Shown here one piece after another: positions 1 to 12,261 of a stretch of DNA of 64,000 nucleotides. Every line of letters starts with the position of its first letter. Positions within the stretch are counted from its first letter, which is position 1. The DNA comes from Triangularia verruculosa (Eukaryota; Ascomycota; Sordariomycetes; Sordariales; Podosporaceae): positions 124,001 to 188,000 of the forward strand of contig MU863882.1 in assembly GCA_033296885.1 (NCBI GenBank), in the 5' to 3' direction. The position numbers and the translations under genes were made by a program. The notes under the pieces are model-generated. The model had not been told where the DNA came from, did not search any database, and saw only the letters and a list, made by a program, of their open reading frames with translations.

Positions 1-1054
1 ATCACCCACCGTCACTCCAAGACATACCGCCGTTCTAGCTTTCCCCTCCTGTTCGTCGCTCTTACCACCAAAAATCCGGAGTTATTACGTGCACCTTAGC
101 TAGCCTCATCACCAACGAACCCCAGTCTAGCTGGGCGGGATGTCGATCACTTCTTGGAAATGTGGCTAGCTCCCAAAAACATCAGATACACCAGGGACTT
201 GAAGAATAGTGGTAAAAGCTGAACCGGGATCTACCACCAACTGCTAACCCGAGTAAAGCCAACTCCGAGTGTGTAGGTAGCGCAAAAGTGTCATGATGAC
301 TTGTGCAGCCGCAAAGAAGAAGCAATTGACCAGGGTGCGGGCACCACCATCTCGGGAATGGTAAACGGCGATGGTTGACAGGTACCTAGGTAGGTAGTCT
401 AGTTGAGCCTCACCCTTGCAGTAACCCGCTGACCATGGAATTCGGGTTGGTGAGATAAGTTCGCCGATGACATCTGATGCATGATGCAAGGGGCGTGCTG
501 TACATAATGTACCTTATAGTGGTAGGCGTTGGAGGGGTTCAAATGCACACCGTCAACCAACAACAACGTAAGATCCCACGTGGTCGCCGACATCACCTTC
601 GCCGTATATGTATTATCGGGTCGGGACTGTGCCGGTTCGGCGAGGAAGAGTGAGACATGACGTGGAGACCTGACTGTAGTCCCCGTGTGTTATCCTAGTG
701 CCGAAATCGGTCAGCAATCGCGGCACCAAGGAGCGATTGTCATTGTGTTACACGGCAGTCCCCGACGTCCCTCAGTCTTGGCGCAGGCTGACCATAGGTC
801 GCAGGAACCATCTGTTGACCAGTCTTGCAGCCCTCTCCCATGCGTTGAACCACCATCAAAAAACTTGGATGCACCCCAACAGCTTTGTCATTCGGCCTTG
901 CATGTGCGTGCCAGAGATCTTGGAAGGCACCTTACCGACCGTTACAGAGCGTTTCAAAAGCTCCTCGTATGCCTCCCACCTAGTTCCGTCATATGTTCAA
1001 GGGGGATCTCTTTCATGTGTCTGTGTCCCAAAGCCGCCCGTCAGATTATCCGCC
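1..1054. other. Left-edge region, no supported gene
   Basis: No reading frame here has convincing composition, splice signals or recognisable motifs. The only visible pattern is a run of AGGTA/CCTAGG-type words near 381-398, common in fungal intergenic DNA. It is the downstream flank of the DUF7580 gene. Confidence 0.5.
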
Positions 1055-2970
1055 CTATTTCTGCCCATACAGGTATTGCATTTCGCATTCCAGCGGCTCC
1101 AAAACCCTCTCCTCCACGGCTTTTGAGAAATCGGGGTTGCCTAAGGATACAAAGTGGTCAAGATAGCATTGGAGACAGTACGTGATGGCATCCGAGAATT
1201 GGCGGGTCATCCTGCCTGCTTCCACCCGTTTGTGTAACCACTGGCTTGCCGTTACCAAATCAGCCATATCGTTCTCTTGGCCTCCTGACTCCGGGTTCAG
1301 CTCCTGGCGCATGCTCTCAATCGACATACCAGAGTTGATTTCCAGTAGTAGGATACCGAGGGCAAGCATGTTACACCTGTCGACTAGCGGGCTACTATCA
1401 TTGGAAGGAAACGGGTCGACGCTGCCCCTTCCTGCTTGCATGTGGCCTAAGTAAGGCTGTTTGATATCGACGGCATCGTTATCCCTTAGTCGTATGAACT
1501 GAATGGTCTGCTTGCTCCAACCCCTCCGCAGCCAGGGGGTGCTGCTCAGCTGAAGAATCGAGGACACCAGGGTGACGGCCAGCAGGTATAAATCCGGCAA
1601 TGGGAAGTCTTCATGCTTGATAGCAGGCAGAAAGTCCTGCAGAGTGATGCACTTCTCGCTAAGTCTCGGAGCTGGTGTGTTGACTCTGAAAGGCCCCAAT
1701 AGTTTCCTGGCGCACAGTCGGAATCCCAGGAGAGGATGCGCCATCGATTCGAGAATATAGCAAATGTCAGTAACTTCTGGTAGTTGTGACTGACGAGTCG
1801 GCCTGGTCGATGCTTGTGGAAGCACGATCTTGATCGTCGGTGTTCTTTGTCCGCTGCATCTCCCTGTCAGTCATTTGGTTGCACCTTATGGATGATGTAT
1901 GGGCCAAGCTATGCCGTACCTGGAAGCTTGGACATCTTCATCTTCTTCGTCGACCTCAAGCTCGATATCAATCCAAGAGAGTTTAGACCCCTTGAGTAAG
2001 GAAATCCCAAAACAGTCTTTCCTTCCAACTTCCTGTGCCGAAGACGATGACTTTCGGGAAGGCGTCTTCTTGCCACGCCTTCGCTCCAACCGAAGGCAGG
2101 CAAGATGGGTCGGATGAGAAGTACACCACCCACTTGATATCGCCCCATGGATTTTGGAGGCATTCCCACGAATGCAGTCAAGGGACGCAACAAACTTGAG
2201 TTTGGAACGGGTTTTCGATTCAGGGGGTGCCTCGGCCTGTGTCTGCCCCTGAAGCTTGTTTGCTTTCTCGATGAATTCATAGAGCCTGGTATTGCATTTG
2301 TCAAGCTTCTTCAGCAGGTTGTTTGCATTCTTCCGGTTCATAGTGAATTCGATGCGCTGTCGGAAGTGAAACCTGGTCCGGAATTTAGGTTCATTCGGTT
2401 CTGGGGGGTTTGCAATGATAATTGCTGCGAGAGCGCCTGTTGCATCAAGAGTGACTGGGTTGGCTATATCCCATTTTGGTTGCGTTGGCAGCAAGGAGCT
2501 CGGCCGCCATCTCTCCCATCTATTCTGGTGTCGAGGAATATCTGTGCCCTCAATATTCAGACACTTTGAAATGGAGAGCATGAGGTCGGCGATCTCGTTG
2601 ATAGTGCTCATACAAGGTTCGAACGCAGTACCGAGCTTGTCCTGCAGTGCACTGACAAGGTGTGAGTCCTTCCAATGCTCAGAGCTTGGGTTTTCGATCA
2701 TCTCGCTGAGGTGCTCTTCATCTACAGCCTTGTGGTGTAGAAGCAGGCGTAGGTTTTGTTCATATGACGTGTGTGCCATGTATAGTTCTGCCATCCGATC
2801 AGTAAATTAACGCGTGCAAAGATGCATGAGACCCTACCTCGAATGACTTTCGGAAGCTGTTGCCGCCATTGAAAGAATGCAACCGCAGGGTCGACAACAT
2901 CTTGGTAATGCTCCAGGGCGGAGATCACGAGCGGTATCACGCCGAGAACAATCCCCAGCACTTCAGCCAT
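1055..2970 (-). CDS. DUF7580-type protein (HeLo-like N-terminus, degenerate kinase-like C-terminus)
   Basis: Exons 2970-2838, 2787-1920 and 1853-1055 join in frame to give 599 aa. The 50-bp and 66-bp introns have GTAGGG..CAG and GTACGG..CAG ends; the second acceptor is the one that keeps frame. The N-terminus (MAEVLGIVLGVIPLVISAL, then a helix ending QQLPKVIRELYMAHTSYEQ) is the hydrophobic helical start typical of this fungal family. The C-terminal half carries TPWL near residue 440, QPYLG near 467 and LGILLLEI near 499. These sit where kinase-fold relatives have the loop after the E helix, the post-DFG region and the F helix, but no catalytic HRD or DFG survives. Seen: architecture and exon fit. 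Known: such proteins occur with HET-type cell-death genes. Inferred: a role in self/non-self recognition. It shares a 351-bp divergent promoter with the zinc finger-WD40 gene. Confidence 0.8.
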
Positions 2971-3321
2971 TTCCGTGGAAAGCTCAGGTAGGTACCTGGT
3001 ATGGATGTGCACGATATTCTCTGATGCCGAGTTGACTGTTCGATTCCCAGTTGATTACCTAAATCAGACAGGACAGGACCGTCGTGCTGCGAGGAGACTT
3101 CAGAAACCGAGACAAGCCACGTTGCTGCCCAGTCTCAGGTGTAGCCCAGCACCCATTCCATCAGATTCCTCACGTGCCCGGCCGGCATGGGCTGACAATT
3201 TGATACGCTGGCATTGGGGCGGTAACTCGCTCCCCAAGAAAAAACACCTCACTCACAATTCGGTTCACTCCTCACACCCGGTGGTTCACGCGTGGCTTTC
3301 TCGGCTGCACACCCACTCAAC
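2971..3321. promoter_or_regulatory. Bidirectional promoter between DUF7580 and zinc finger-WD40 genes
   Basis: These 351 bp separate two divergent start codons, so both promoters must lie here or overlap. There is an AGGTAGGTACC word near 2988 and an A-rich tract near 3238-3246. No TATA box stands out. Confidence 0.55.
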
Positions 3322-6141
3322 ATGTCACTGGGAACCGAAAGTAGGCATTGTCTGACCGCCTTCAACGTCCTAATTCTCGGACTAGAAACCACGGACGAAA
3401 ATGAGTACAGGGAACTCATGCCTCCAACCGCTATTCAGAACCACCGAGATCGTTTCAAGGTGTGGGCGGGCAATCTGGGGGCCTTCCAAGAAGGTCGGGC
3501 ATCGCTTGATTTCCGTCTTAGGGAGTCTTCTCTCATGAGAACAACTATCCTTAAGCTTCTGAATCAGCTGAAACAGACCATCGCCAGAAGTGAGATTCCA
3601 TCATTGTTCCCACAGGAGTAGCTCTTCTAACCTCTCGTCTTAAGGCACTGAAGTTGTGCAGGGTCGTCGGCTTCCCCTGGAGAAACAATTCGCGGACCAA
3701 ATCTGGGAAGATTCGGACTCCAGCGATGACAGCAGCGTTGAGAGCAGCGTTGACGATAAAAACCCAGCCACTCACCGAACAGAACTCGGGCAGAACATGT
3801 CCGAGATCGTCCGGATTCTGTCAGGCCTTTTCAAACTGTCTTTCATGATCAGAAACCCAGCCATCAGATCAACGACACAGTCTACGCTGAGAGCCCTGCT
3901 CTACAAAGAGATGGTCCACGTGGACAAAACAACTACTGTCGATCTGCTGGCTTCTTACGCCGAGTTCGACCGTGGCCATGTCCAAGAATCATTTCGCCAG
4001 ATGCGACGTTCTGTCCAGCAAGAGAGAGACAGCTCCTCCACGGCCGACCGATCCGACAACCCCGCACCTGGAGATGCTGTGCACAACAGTTTCCTGATCG
4101 AACGGTGGAGCAGATCTCTCACCAACCGTCGCCGCTATTTTGGTTACTGGAAAAAGCACGCCAAAAAGTTGGCCTATCAAGGGGAAAAGCCAGCAACGGA
4201 TGAACAGCTACTCCTTGACATCAAACAGAAGGATGCCCTGTCAGCGATCCTGAACACCGCCCCAGTTCAGAAGGCAATGAACCGGCTCGCAGTAGCGCCG
4301 AGTATCGCGGGGAGGACAATCATGTCGGGAACAGAGGCAACGACGTATGATAAAAAGCTTGACGACGAAATCGACACCCAGTCAACCATATCCCACGCCT
4401 CAACAGCGTTCAGTTACAACATCGATGGCAGCGTGGCTGATTTGCCCCGACCTCCTTCCCTGAAGCCTGGTCAATCCGAGTTCAAGTGTCCACATTGCTG
4501 GGCTGTCTGTCCGGCACGCCATGCTAGAGGCAAATCCTGGATGTATGAAGATCATTCCACATCGATTTACCTATCTTTGCTGACATATTGAACCGCAGAC
4601 AACACATTCTTCAGGATCTCCAACCATACATGTGCACATATCCCGAATGCCCGGAACCGGATGCCATGTACACCAGCCGACTTGCTTGGGCGAACCACGA
4701 GGCACAAATTCACCGAAAGCGATGGCGCTGCTTTGAGTATGCCGGTCTCTTCCAGACCAAAGAAGCCTTGACACACCATCTCGAGACGGCGCACCCAAAC
4801 TTTGGCGCAGCTCAAATCCAAGCTATGTCTGACCTTGGTCACGTATCTGTGCAGGACGACCGGACCACCTGCCCCTTCTGTCTCTCAGAGGGTCCCTTCC
4901 AGAGGGACCTCGCGAGCCACATGGCCTCCCACATGGAAAACCTCGCATGCTTTTCCGTTATAAGGAGCGCGGGGACTGAAGATGACGAGTCATCGTCGTC
5001 TAAAAGCCACTCTGGTGGTGCGCAAGGGGATCGATCCGTCGATTCACTGAGATCCGTCGTTCTCGACTTTCCTGAAGAGAACGATGACAATATTCCAGTT
5101 GATCGGCCTGTCAGTCCTCAGAGATCCGTCACTCCTGATCTTGCCGAAGAAAACGATGTCGGTAAGTCAGTAGCGGATGAAGAAGTTGGCCCGAAAACAC
5201 TGACTGGCCACGTTGGCTATGTTTGGTCTGTGGCTTTTTCACCAGACGGTACTCGATTGGTGTCAGGGTCGGGTGATAAGGCTATCAAGATCTGGGACAT
5301 CCTATCGGGCGAGTGTATACAGACCCTCGTGGGACACTCAGACGGAATAATGTCGGTGGCTTTTTCGAAAGATGGCGGTACGCTGGCCTCAGGTTCAGAT
5401 GATCAAACTATCAAGATCTGGGATGCCGTCACAGGAGAGTGCAAAAAGACAATGAAGGATCATATAGGCCTCGTGCAGTCAGTGACATTCTCACCAGACG
5501 GCAGGAACCTAGCGTCTGGTTCTTCTGCGATATTCTCACCAGACGACAGGAACCTAGCGTCTAGTTCTTCTGCGATAAAGTTATGGAATATGGCAACGGG
5601 CGAAAGTATTCGAACCCTCACTGGCCATACAAGCACAGTTTCCTCGGTTGTCTTCTCACCTGACGGTAGTCGGCTGATCTCCGGTTCTTATGACAAAGCA
5701 ATCAAGATCTGGGATGTGGAAACGGGCAAGTGCGAACGGACATTAAACGGCCATATCGACGATGTCTTTTCGATAAGCCTCTCGGCAGACGGCAAGCACC
5801 TGGTATCTGGTTCAGGTGACAGAACTATCAAGATCTGGGATATGGTGACGTACGAGTGCATACGGAGCCTTGAAGGGCACAAAGATTTGGTCTGGTCCGT
5901 GGCATATTCACCGGATGGGAGCCGGATTGTTTCGGGGTTGACCGATGATACTGTTAAGATTTGGGATGCAGGAACAGGGCAGTGTATATCGACACTTACC
6001 GGACATCAGTCTGATGTGCTCTCTGTGGCCTTTTCGCCAGACGGAAGCAAAGTGGTATCAGGTTCGTGGGATAAGACGGTCAAGATCTGGGACTTGGACA
6101 GCGTTCAACGGACATCAACGGACAAGTACGGCAACATGTAG
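3322..6141 (+). CDS. C2H2 zinc-finger protein with C-terminal seven-blade WD40 propeller
   Basis: Exons 3322-3589, 3645-4542 and 4599-6141 give 902 aa. Intron 1 (GTGAGA, CTAAC branch, AAG acceptor) and intron 2 (GTATGA..CAG) both preserve frame. Residues 1-360 are helical without a recognised fold. Near 371-390 there is a CPHC..C..W cluster, followed by C2H2-like fingers (CTYPEC..H..H; a finger with one Cys lost, CFEYAG..H..H; CPFC..H..H) to about residue 500. After an acidic, Ser-rich linker come seven WD40 repeats (about 589-890), each with GH or DH, SPDG-type and KIWD words, the number needed to close a propeller. Repeat 3 has a 15-residue internal duplication. Several repeats share the same DNA word for IKIW, a sign of repeat homogenisation. 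Known: conserved WD repeats act as variable sensors in fungal STAND proteins; no NACHT is present here. Inferred: recognition or signalling protein paired with its neighbour. Confidence 0.85.
5487..5576 (+). repeat. 45-bp in-frame tandem duplication inside WD40 repeat 3
   Basis: Two adjacent 45-bp copies (5487-5531 and 5532-5576) differ at two sites, both G in the first copy and A in the second. They add 15 residues to the third WD40 blade without breaking frame. Confidence 0.95.
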
Positions 6142-6147
6142 TCACAC

Positions 6148-6725
6148 GAGGGTGGCTAGACAAAACGCCTTAGCTCCCTACCCAAAACGCCGCTAGCCCG
6201 TTCAGGTAGGTACTCGCATAAAGCTGCATCGAAAAACTATTAAAACACACCAAAATCAACCATCATTTCGTGCCAAGTTATGCAACAATATTTCAACCAC
6301 ACCCTGTTCCATTTAAATAGCTGTTCAAATAGCTGTTCAAATGGCTGTTTAAGCCTTGCGCGTAGAAGGAAGGCCCTAAAATACAGCACGTAGGCCACTA
6401 TTTTACAGGGCTTGACCACTATACCACCACTTGGAACTACCACTTCAAACCACCACTTCAAACCACCACTTCAAACCACCACTTCAAACCGGGCACCAGG
6501 CCTTTAAAATCCAGGCTCGATAAAGCTGCCCAAACACACTATTCGAAAGTAATACGAGCGATACAAGTAAGAGACACCTGGCATTAAAAACGACTGTTTT
6601 TCCATACAAAATACAGTATTAACTATATTCAAACACTCCTTAATCAATTATTAACTTAATTACCTAAGATAGCTAGCGGCGTTTTGGGTACCTAGGGAGC
6701 TAAGGCGTTTCGTCTAGCCACCCTC
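6148..6725. mobile_element. MITE-like element with ~50-bp terminal inverted repeats
   Basis: The left arm 6148-6197 (starts GAGGGTGGCTAGAC, ends CGCCGCTAGC) is matched by the reverse complement of 6672-6725. One substitution (CAAAA versus CGAAA) and a 4-bp gap separate them. The 475-bp core is AT-rich and has no coding capacity. It holds repeats of ATAGCTGTTCAA (about 6317-6352) and a 13-bp tandem repeat (about 6430-6491). This fits a non-autonomous DNA transposon. No clear target-site duplication is visible; a TA target is possible but unproven. The left end lies 6 bp after the WD40 gene's stop, so the element supplies that gene's 3' region. Confidence 0.8.
6430..6491. repeat. 13-bp tandem repeat inside the inverted-repeat element
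   Basis: The unit ACCACCACTTCAA recurs about four times, the first copy imperfect. Confidence 0.85.
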
Positions 6726-7952
6726 AGGTATAACAACTCGAGGTTGGTCGCCGATTACCTGCCTTACCTTACCATCCATCCATCCATCCATCCATTAATC
6801 TAGGTGTCATACCTATAAAGGCACACTTGCTGAAAACCGAGACATTCGAAATCGGGTCCCCGGGATTTGCCACGCTGACCACCCGACACCACACGCAGCG
6901 GCGGGAGTGAGCTAACGAGACTGCAGGTAATTATAGCTTCCCAGTGTTTGATTGGACATTGGGGTTTTTTAGCCCGTCGTGGAGCTTTTAGTGTACCGAT
7001 TCCCATAATTCGGGGAACTACACTAACTCTCTCTGGTACGTGAGAGGTCATCGTCGGCGATGCTGTGAGTGGTCCGTTGGCTAGGTAGGTACCATCAAGA
7101 AAGGGGAGGAGTGGAGAAGAGTGAGCTTGTGTCAAATTCCACACATTAGTGCAGGTACCGAACTGGAGGCAGTGTGTAGATCGCCGACTTCCCCAGACAG
7201 GTGCCACTTCGGTGCGGGATTTGGATGGTGAGGTAGTAGATACCTCAAGAGACTTTAGTCTTGGAGGACCAAAGTGGTCGCCGTCCAGAGTGTTGGTCAT
7301 CCTGTCTCATTGATGCTGTGTATCCTACGTGCGAGAACATCTCTCCGGGTATACTGTCCCGCTCTGGAAATTCCGAGCAAGGCTTCTTGGACTTAGAGAC
7401 CCTCCCCCGAGCTTGCAGCAACTGACCGTGAGGAAGTAATGAAAAGCTGTTGGTTGTATTATCAACTCAAATTACCAGTTCAAGGCCAATGCCCCGCTCG
7501 CTATTACGTGCCCCATTTTACTCAGCCAAACAAAAAAAAGTCCAACAAAAGTCAACAAAAGTCAACAAAAGTCAACAAAACAGACCTAATCCTGTTGAAT
7601 AGTATCTCTGCAAAACATCCAAGTGTTGCCCCTGAAAACAACAAACATATATCCATCATCATACAATACCCACATCTCTCAAAACTCCTTTTCCCTTTCC
7701 CTGTCCTGTCCCTTTTTTGGCATACCACATCTGCCCATTCCGCGCTTTTGTCTGTATCTCTTGTTCTCTGCAAGATCTTTCCGAGAAACTGAAAATCAAG
7801 AACGGATATCATTTCATCAAACCCTGTGAAATCCCGCCGTAGAAGTCGAAATCGCAGTGCCTAAAAACAGCAAAAAGCAACCAAGGCCGTTAAAACATGA
7901 TCCCCCAAATTTTCGATAATAGTAAGAAAAAGAAAATGAACAATAACGAAAA
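6726..7952. other. Intergenic region with short tandem repeats
   Basis: It lies between the inverted-repeat element and the 3' end of the Zn2Cys6 gene. It contains a CCAT microsatellite (6772-6795) and a 10-bp repeat GTCAACAAAA (three exact units at 7551-7580 with a near copy just before). No frame is supported as a gene. Confidence 0.6.
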
Positions 7953-10237
7953 TCACGGCGCTTGCGTCACCTGCGTCAACATACTATTAAACTCGCTCAT
8001 GATGCCCTCATCCGCATTGATACTGCTGATCATCTGCTCCTGTGTAAAGCCCACCCAGAACGCTGGGCTGATCTGGTGCGCCTTCTTCTCTCTGTAGATC
8101 TCCTGTGCTACTCCCTTCACCTGGCCCCAGGCAGTGTTGGCCGCCTTCCACACTTTGCTGAGTTTGTTAAGTGCACCGATGTTCAGTCTGATCTGCTGTC
8201 GGAGGTCTTCCTCGTCTTCGATGAAGTACAGCGCCCACTTGGATAGGTGGACAATAGAGCTGAGCGTGACAACACAAGTGAAGAAGTGGGTGTGTCGGAT
8301 GATCGGCACAGCTTGAGTGACCATCTTGCTGATCTCACAAGCGGCGGTGATGGTGTGGCGGGTGTGGGCGTTGAAGTTGTCGCCTGACGCTACCGGCCGA
8401 TGGGGGGCACAGGAGTTGACAGCTTGGACTGGGGAAGAGTCAAGCTGCGAGAGTGGTTGATGAAGCATGATGGTGCAACTGTGATCAGTGTCAACATTGT
8501 GGTAGCAAAACGTGTGGTTATTCCAACATACGCATGCGTGATGAAATGTGCTTGGAACATCATCTCGTCCAACTGACAGTTCTTGTTAAGATCGTCCCGC
8601 TTGGACTCTGGCAGGTGAAGCCTCCAGTTTGTGAGCAGAGCTTCTATCCGGGATATGGTATCATCACCCGGGTACATGATCTGAGGCATCCTCATCATCC
8701 TGCCTAGGTTTCTGATGGCAGAAATACGGTACGTGAAAGACGAGAACTCCCGGTCCTCACCAGAGAAGAGTTGATCATCAAAGTCTTCCATATAGGCTGG
8801 CGGAGGGATACGCTGTGAACGTTTAGGATTTTAGTTGGAGTTAGAACAGAGAGGAATTCTTACCCCTGTCAAATATTGCTGCTCTTCACATGGCAGACCA
8901 ACATCTGCCTGGATATCGAAGAGCAGAAAGTTGGTGACACGATGGACACCGGCAATCATACCATCGCACACAAAGAGATCCCACCATGTTCGCCGCCAGC
9001 TTTCCTCTAGCACCGGGTTGCCGTGGCCGTGGAGGGTTGCAAACTGACGCTTGTTGAGGTCAATTTCAATGGCAAACCGCTCACAGTCTGCCAGCAGCTC
9101 GCGTGCCTTTTCCTGTTGACAACTCCCATCCAGCCCAACGATAATGAGCAAGAGGGCCTGGATCAGGAAACCATCCTTGGCAGTGCTGGGAAGATAACAC
9201 TGTCTAATGGCCTCTTCGAGGTAGGTGGCCTTTGCTGGGCCGGCATCCAAGTACAGCGAGCCAATGTATCTCATGGCAGCCATCACCACATTGAGACCGG
9301 GGGTGTTGCCCTCCTTCAGCAGCCGAAGGAAGTACTCCTTGGGCAGCACAAAGGGGTGACCGGCATGGAAGTAGTGGTAGAAGGCATCGAAGCACCTCTC
9401 CGCCAAGGTGGTTACTGGTGGCTGATTTTGGGGAATGGCTGAGGGAGTCGTCAAGGCCATCGAGCTGGGAGGCGCCATGGTGTTGGGTTCCAAGGGTGAG
9501 GCAAACGAGTTTCGATAAAGGCCTGCGTGGTTAAGGCCAGGAGTTGGTGCGTACTGAATCGGTGACTGCTCCGGAAGGATGATGGCTGGGTTGAAGGCAG
9601 AGATGGAGGGGGCAGGTATAGACACCGGGGTATGTCCCAACATCATGGGGCAGCTCTCGACGGTAGGCCCCGAGTACGGAGGCGACGACGAAGCATGGCG
9701 CTTGTTGGGATTCTGGGCAGCATTCCTCCGCGGGCCCTTGTACCCACGACGAGAAGCAACATAGATGCATTCTGTAGCGGAGCTTGTGCAACGGGCGCAA
9801 GGGGTGTTCCCATCGCACTTGAGGTGCTTGCCACGCTATTGCATTGAGTGAATTAGCACACCCTCTCTTGTAAACATACAAAGTTGCAACTCGGCGATGT
9901 TGATGCCACGATCCAGGCCAACCGGCGATCTAACCACCATCACAACCATGAACAGGATGCAACGGCAACCAGTCAGTGGTTCTGGACCGGTCCAGGGGGT
10001 ACCTTGGCTCTCACGACATGAAGACAAAAAGTAACATTCACTCACACAGGCAAGACATGCTGCGGGGACCGAAGGAGGCGGCGCCGGGTGCTGCTGCGAC
10101 GGGCGGCCATCAATGGTCGCCGAAAAGGCATTCGACGAGGAGGAGGTCGCCGTCCCCGGGCTGTCGCTAGACACCGCAGGCGAGCCGTTAGTGGAAGCGG
10201 CTGACGAGTGTGGGGCTGCCGGCGAGAAGGTCTCCAT
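7953..10237 (-). CDS. Zn2Cys6 fungal-specific transcription factor
   Basis: Exons 10237-10046, 9835-8864, 8812-8532 and 8478-7953 join in frame to give 656 aa. The N-terminus is Ser/Pro-rich. The binuclear zinc cluster follows the pattern C-x2-C-x6-C-x5-C-x2-C-x6-C with Cys at residues 61, 64, 71, 77, 80 and 87, and a 210-bp intron splits it just after the second Cys. A basic linker (RRGYKGPRR) follows. The middle homology region spans roughly residues 200-600, with FYHYFHAGHPFVLPKEYF and the conserved WRRTWWDLFVCDG word. Introns end GTGAGT..TAG, GTAAGA..CAG and GTATGT..CAG. Known: such proteins bind CGG-type half sites as nuclear regulators. The target is not evident: the nearest gene beyond it is a HeLo pseudokinase 2 kb away on the other strand, and nothing resembling a biosynthetic cluster is present. 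Confidence 0.93.
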
Positions 10238-12261
10238 GGTTGGCAAGCAGATCAGACGATATGGGGGTCAGATGGACTGCGCGATCAGGGCAATGCGAGC
10301 AGAAGCAGACAGCCAGAGGGTGTCAGAATCCGAGGCAGGGCAGAATCTCACACTGGTCGGGTTGGGTTGAGATGAATGGGAGGGTATGCACGGCGAACCA
10401 GTGGATCAAGCGGCGGGCATTCAGAGCAGCTTATGGTAAGGTATAGGAGGCGGGCCTGTGGCTGTTCTGGGGGCAACGCTGCTTGCTGTATGCCGCCCGT
10501 GTCTTGGAAACCAGGGACTAGGCTTCGGGGAGTCGGGGAGCGGAGCCTCGGAAGGGGTAGGCGCAACGGTGAAACGTCTCTTAGCGGCGGGCCTGGTAGC
10601 TAGCAACACCGGACGGGAGTTGTTGGTGGGAGAAGAATATAAGAGAAAAGCGGTCCTCCAATCTTTTCAACCACACTCTTACTTGCGTACACGTCTGTCT
10701 GAGTTGTCAATTCCAGTTTCTGTTCCTGGAAATCAACCGAGTCCGAGAGCTGGTGGCGGGGCAAGAGAACGAGAGGACAAGCGGTCAATGGACCAATTGA
10801 TAATATTTTTGTTGAGTGGACTCGACCTATGACGAACGGGACTCGACGGGCTGCTTGTGCAGATTCGTGAAAGGATCTGTTAGGGCAAGCCGGCCCTTTG
10901 GGCGTGTCTCCGAGCTGAACTAATCAGAAAGCCAAGTTCCCCTCGCCAGACCGGCTTTCGACCCTCTCCACGCGGGACCTCGACTAGCTGCAGACGATGT
11001 GATGGCGTGCTCGGGTTGGGCAGCTGTTTAATAGCTTCCAGACTCGCTCATATAAAAGTGTCTCTGAACAAAGTGAGGCGGGAACTATCCGTGGATCACA
11101 GACAACAACCTGTCCATGGGGAGGCTCGGCTCGGGAGGACAACAAAGGCGCAACCGGGGACCTGACGGGCCATTCCAGGGCGGCATCTCGATTCAAGATA
11201 TCGACGGCCATCAAGAGCTTTCTTTTGCGATAATGAGGAGGACTGACCAGGCCCGCTGGCCCAGCTGAAACCCGAGCTGCTGTCAACTCTGATTGGCGGT
11301 GCGCTCAGCCCTTGGTGCTCGAAACAGGAGAAATGCTACGCTGGCGGCCCGGGCTGAGCGGGATGGGACCTCTCAAGGCGGTCACCCTGGAGCATTGCTA
11401 GGGCCATAGCGGGCGACCGTTGAAGAGTTTAAATTCCCCCACATCGCAGTCCAATCTCGGATGTGCTTGGACCAGCCTTTTCAGTGTCGTCACAGCGCCC
11501 AGGCCAGCCCGCTCTCGACGACATGCTTCACGATCTGTCAGCGAGATGAGACGGCAGAAATGAGGAGTCCTTCACGGCCCGAGCGGGGTCCAGAAGAGCC
11601 CAGATATCACCCGCATGTCGTTGCAACGCTGGCCACGTTGCTTTCCAGGTTCTGGAGATGGAGCCGTCGGGGATCTGGAAATCTGGGCAGATGGTCCGAG
11701 ATCAGGTTGGGTAAAAGATTCTCCAGAGAGTGAAGCTGTCTCGACATTCTCGTCGTCTTTGAGTTGGAGGGAGAGCTTCGAGGTGAGGCGTTGATTGTGT
11801 GACAGAGGGCAGCTTTCCTTTGTCCGTTTGCCAGGGTTAGGGTCTGTGGGTGCTACTCGGAAGATGCTCTCGTCGAATGCATGAAAATGGAGCCCTGTGT
11901 GCTTCACCGTTACACGTCTCCCACTGCATCGGCGAGTGACGGATAAGGAAAGTCAGGCTCGCCGGTAAGTGTGCTTGCATCGGGGCTGATTACGTTATCG
12001 GGGGCCACCACGTTGTACACAGTAGTGGTACGCGGGGAAGGAGCGACGGAATTTGGTTCATCGCACATATTTTGTGAGGAGTCGGGTGTTGGTCCAGGTC
12101 CAGGTCCATGAATAGCCTGCATCGGCGATAGCTTCTTCCGTCGCTTCTCGCAACCCCAACTCTTCTCGGCTCACCAGCCACAGCGCCTCCTTTCCCGGTA
12201 ACTATGTGATACCGCCTTGCACGTACATGCCCGTGGCTAATGCTCTGTCACTAGTCTGGCC
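10238..12261. promoter_or_regulatory. 2-kb divergent intergenic region
   Basis: The region separates the start codons of the Zn2Cys6 gene and the HeLo pseudokinase and must hold both promoters. Short frames exist but lack consistent codon use, domains or splice structure. It is GC-rich near the regulator. No repeat or RNA gene was recognised. Confidence 0.5.

Noticed and set aside
495..585. tRNA-like words (TAGTGGTAGGC, GGTTCAAATGC)
   Set aside because: The A- and B-box-like words are only about 10 nt apart and no cloverleaf can be folded.
3590..3661. Use of the GTGCAG acceptor at 3661 in the WD40 gene
   Set aside because: It throws the next exon out of frame. The AAG acceptor at 3644 keeps frame and suits the CTAAC branch.
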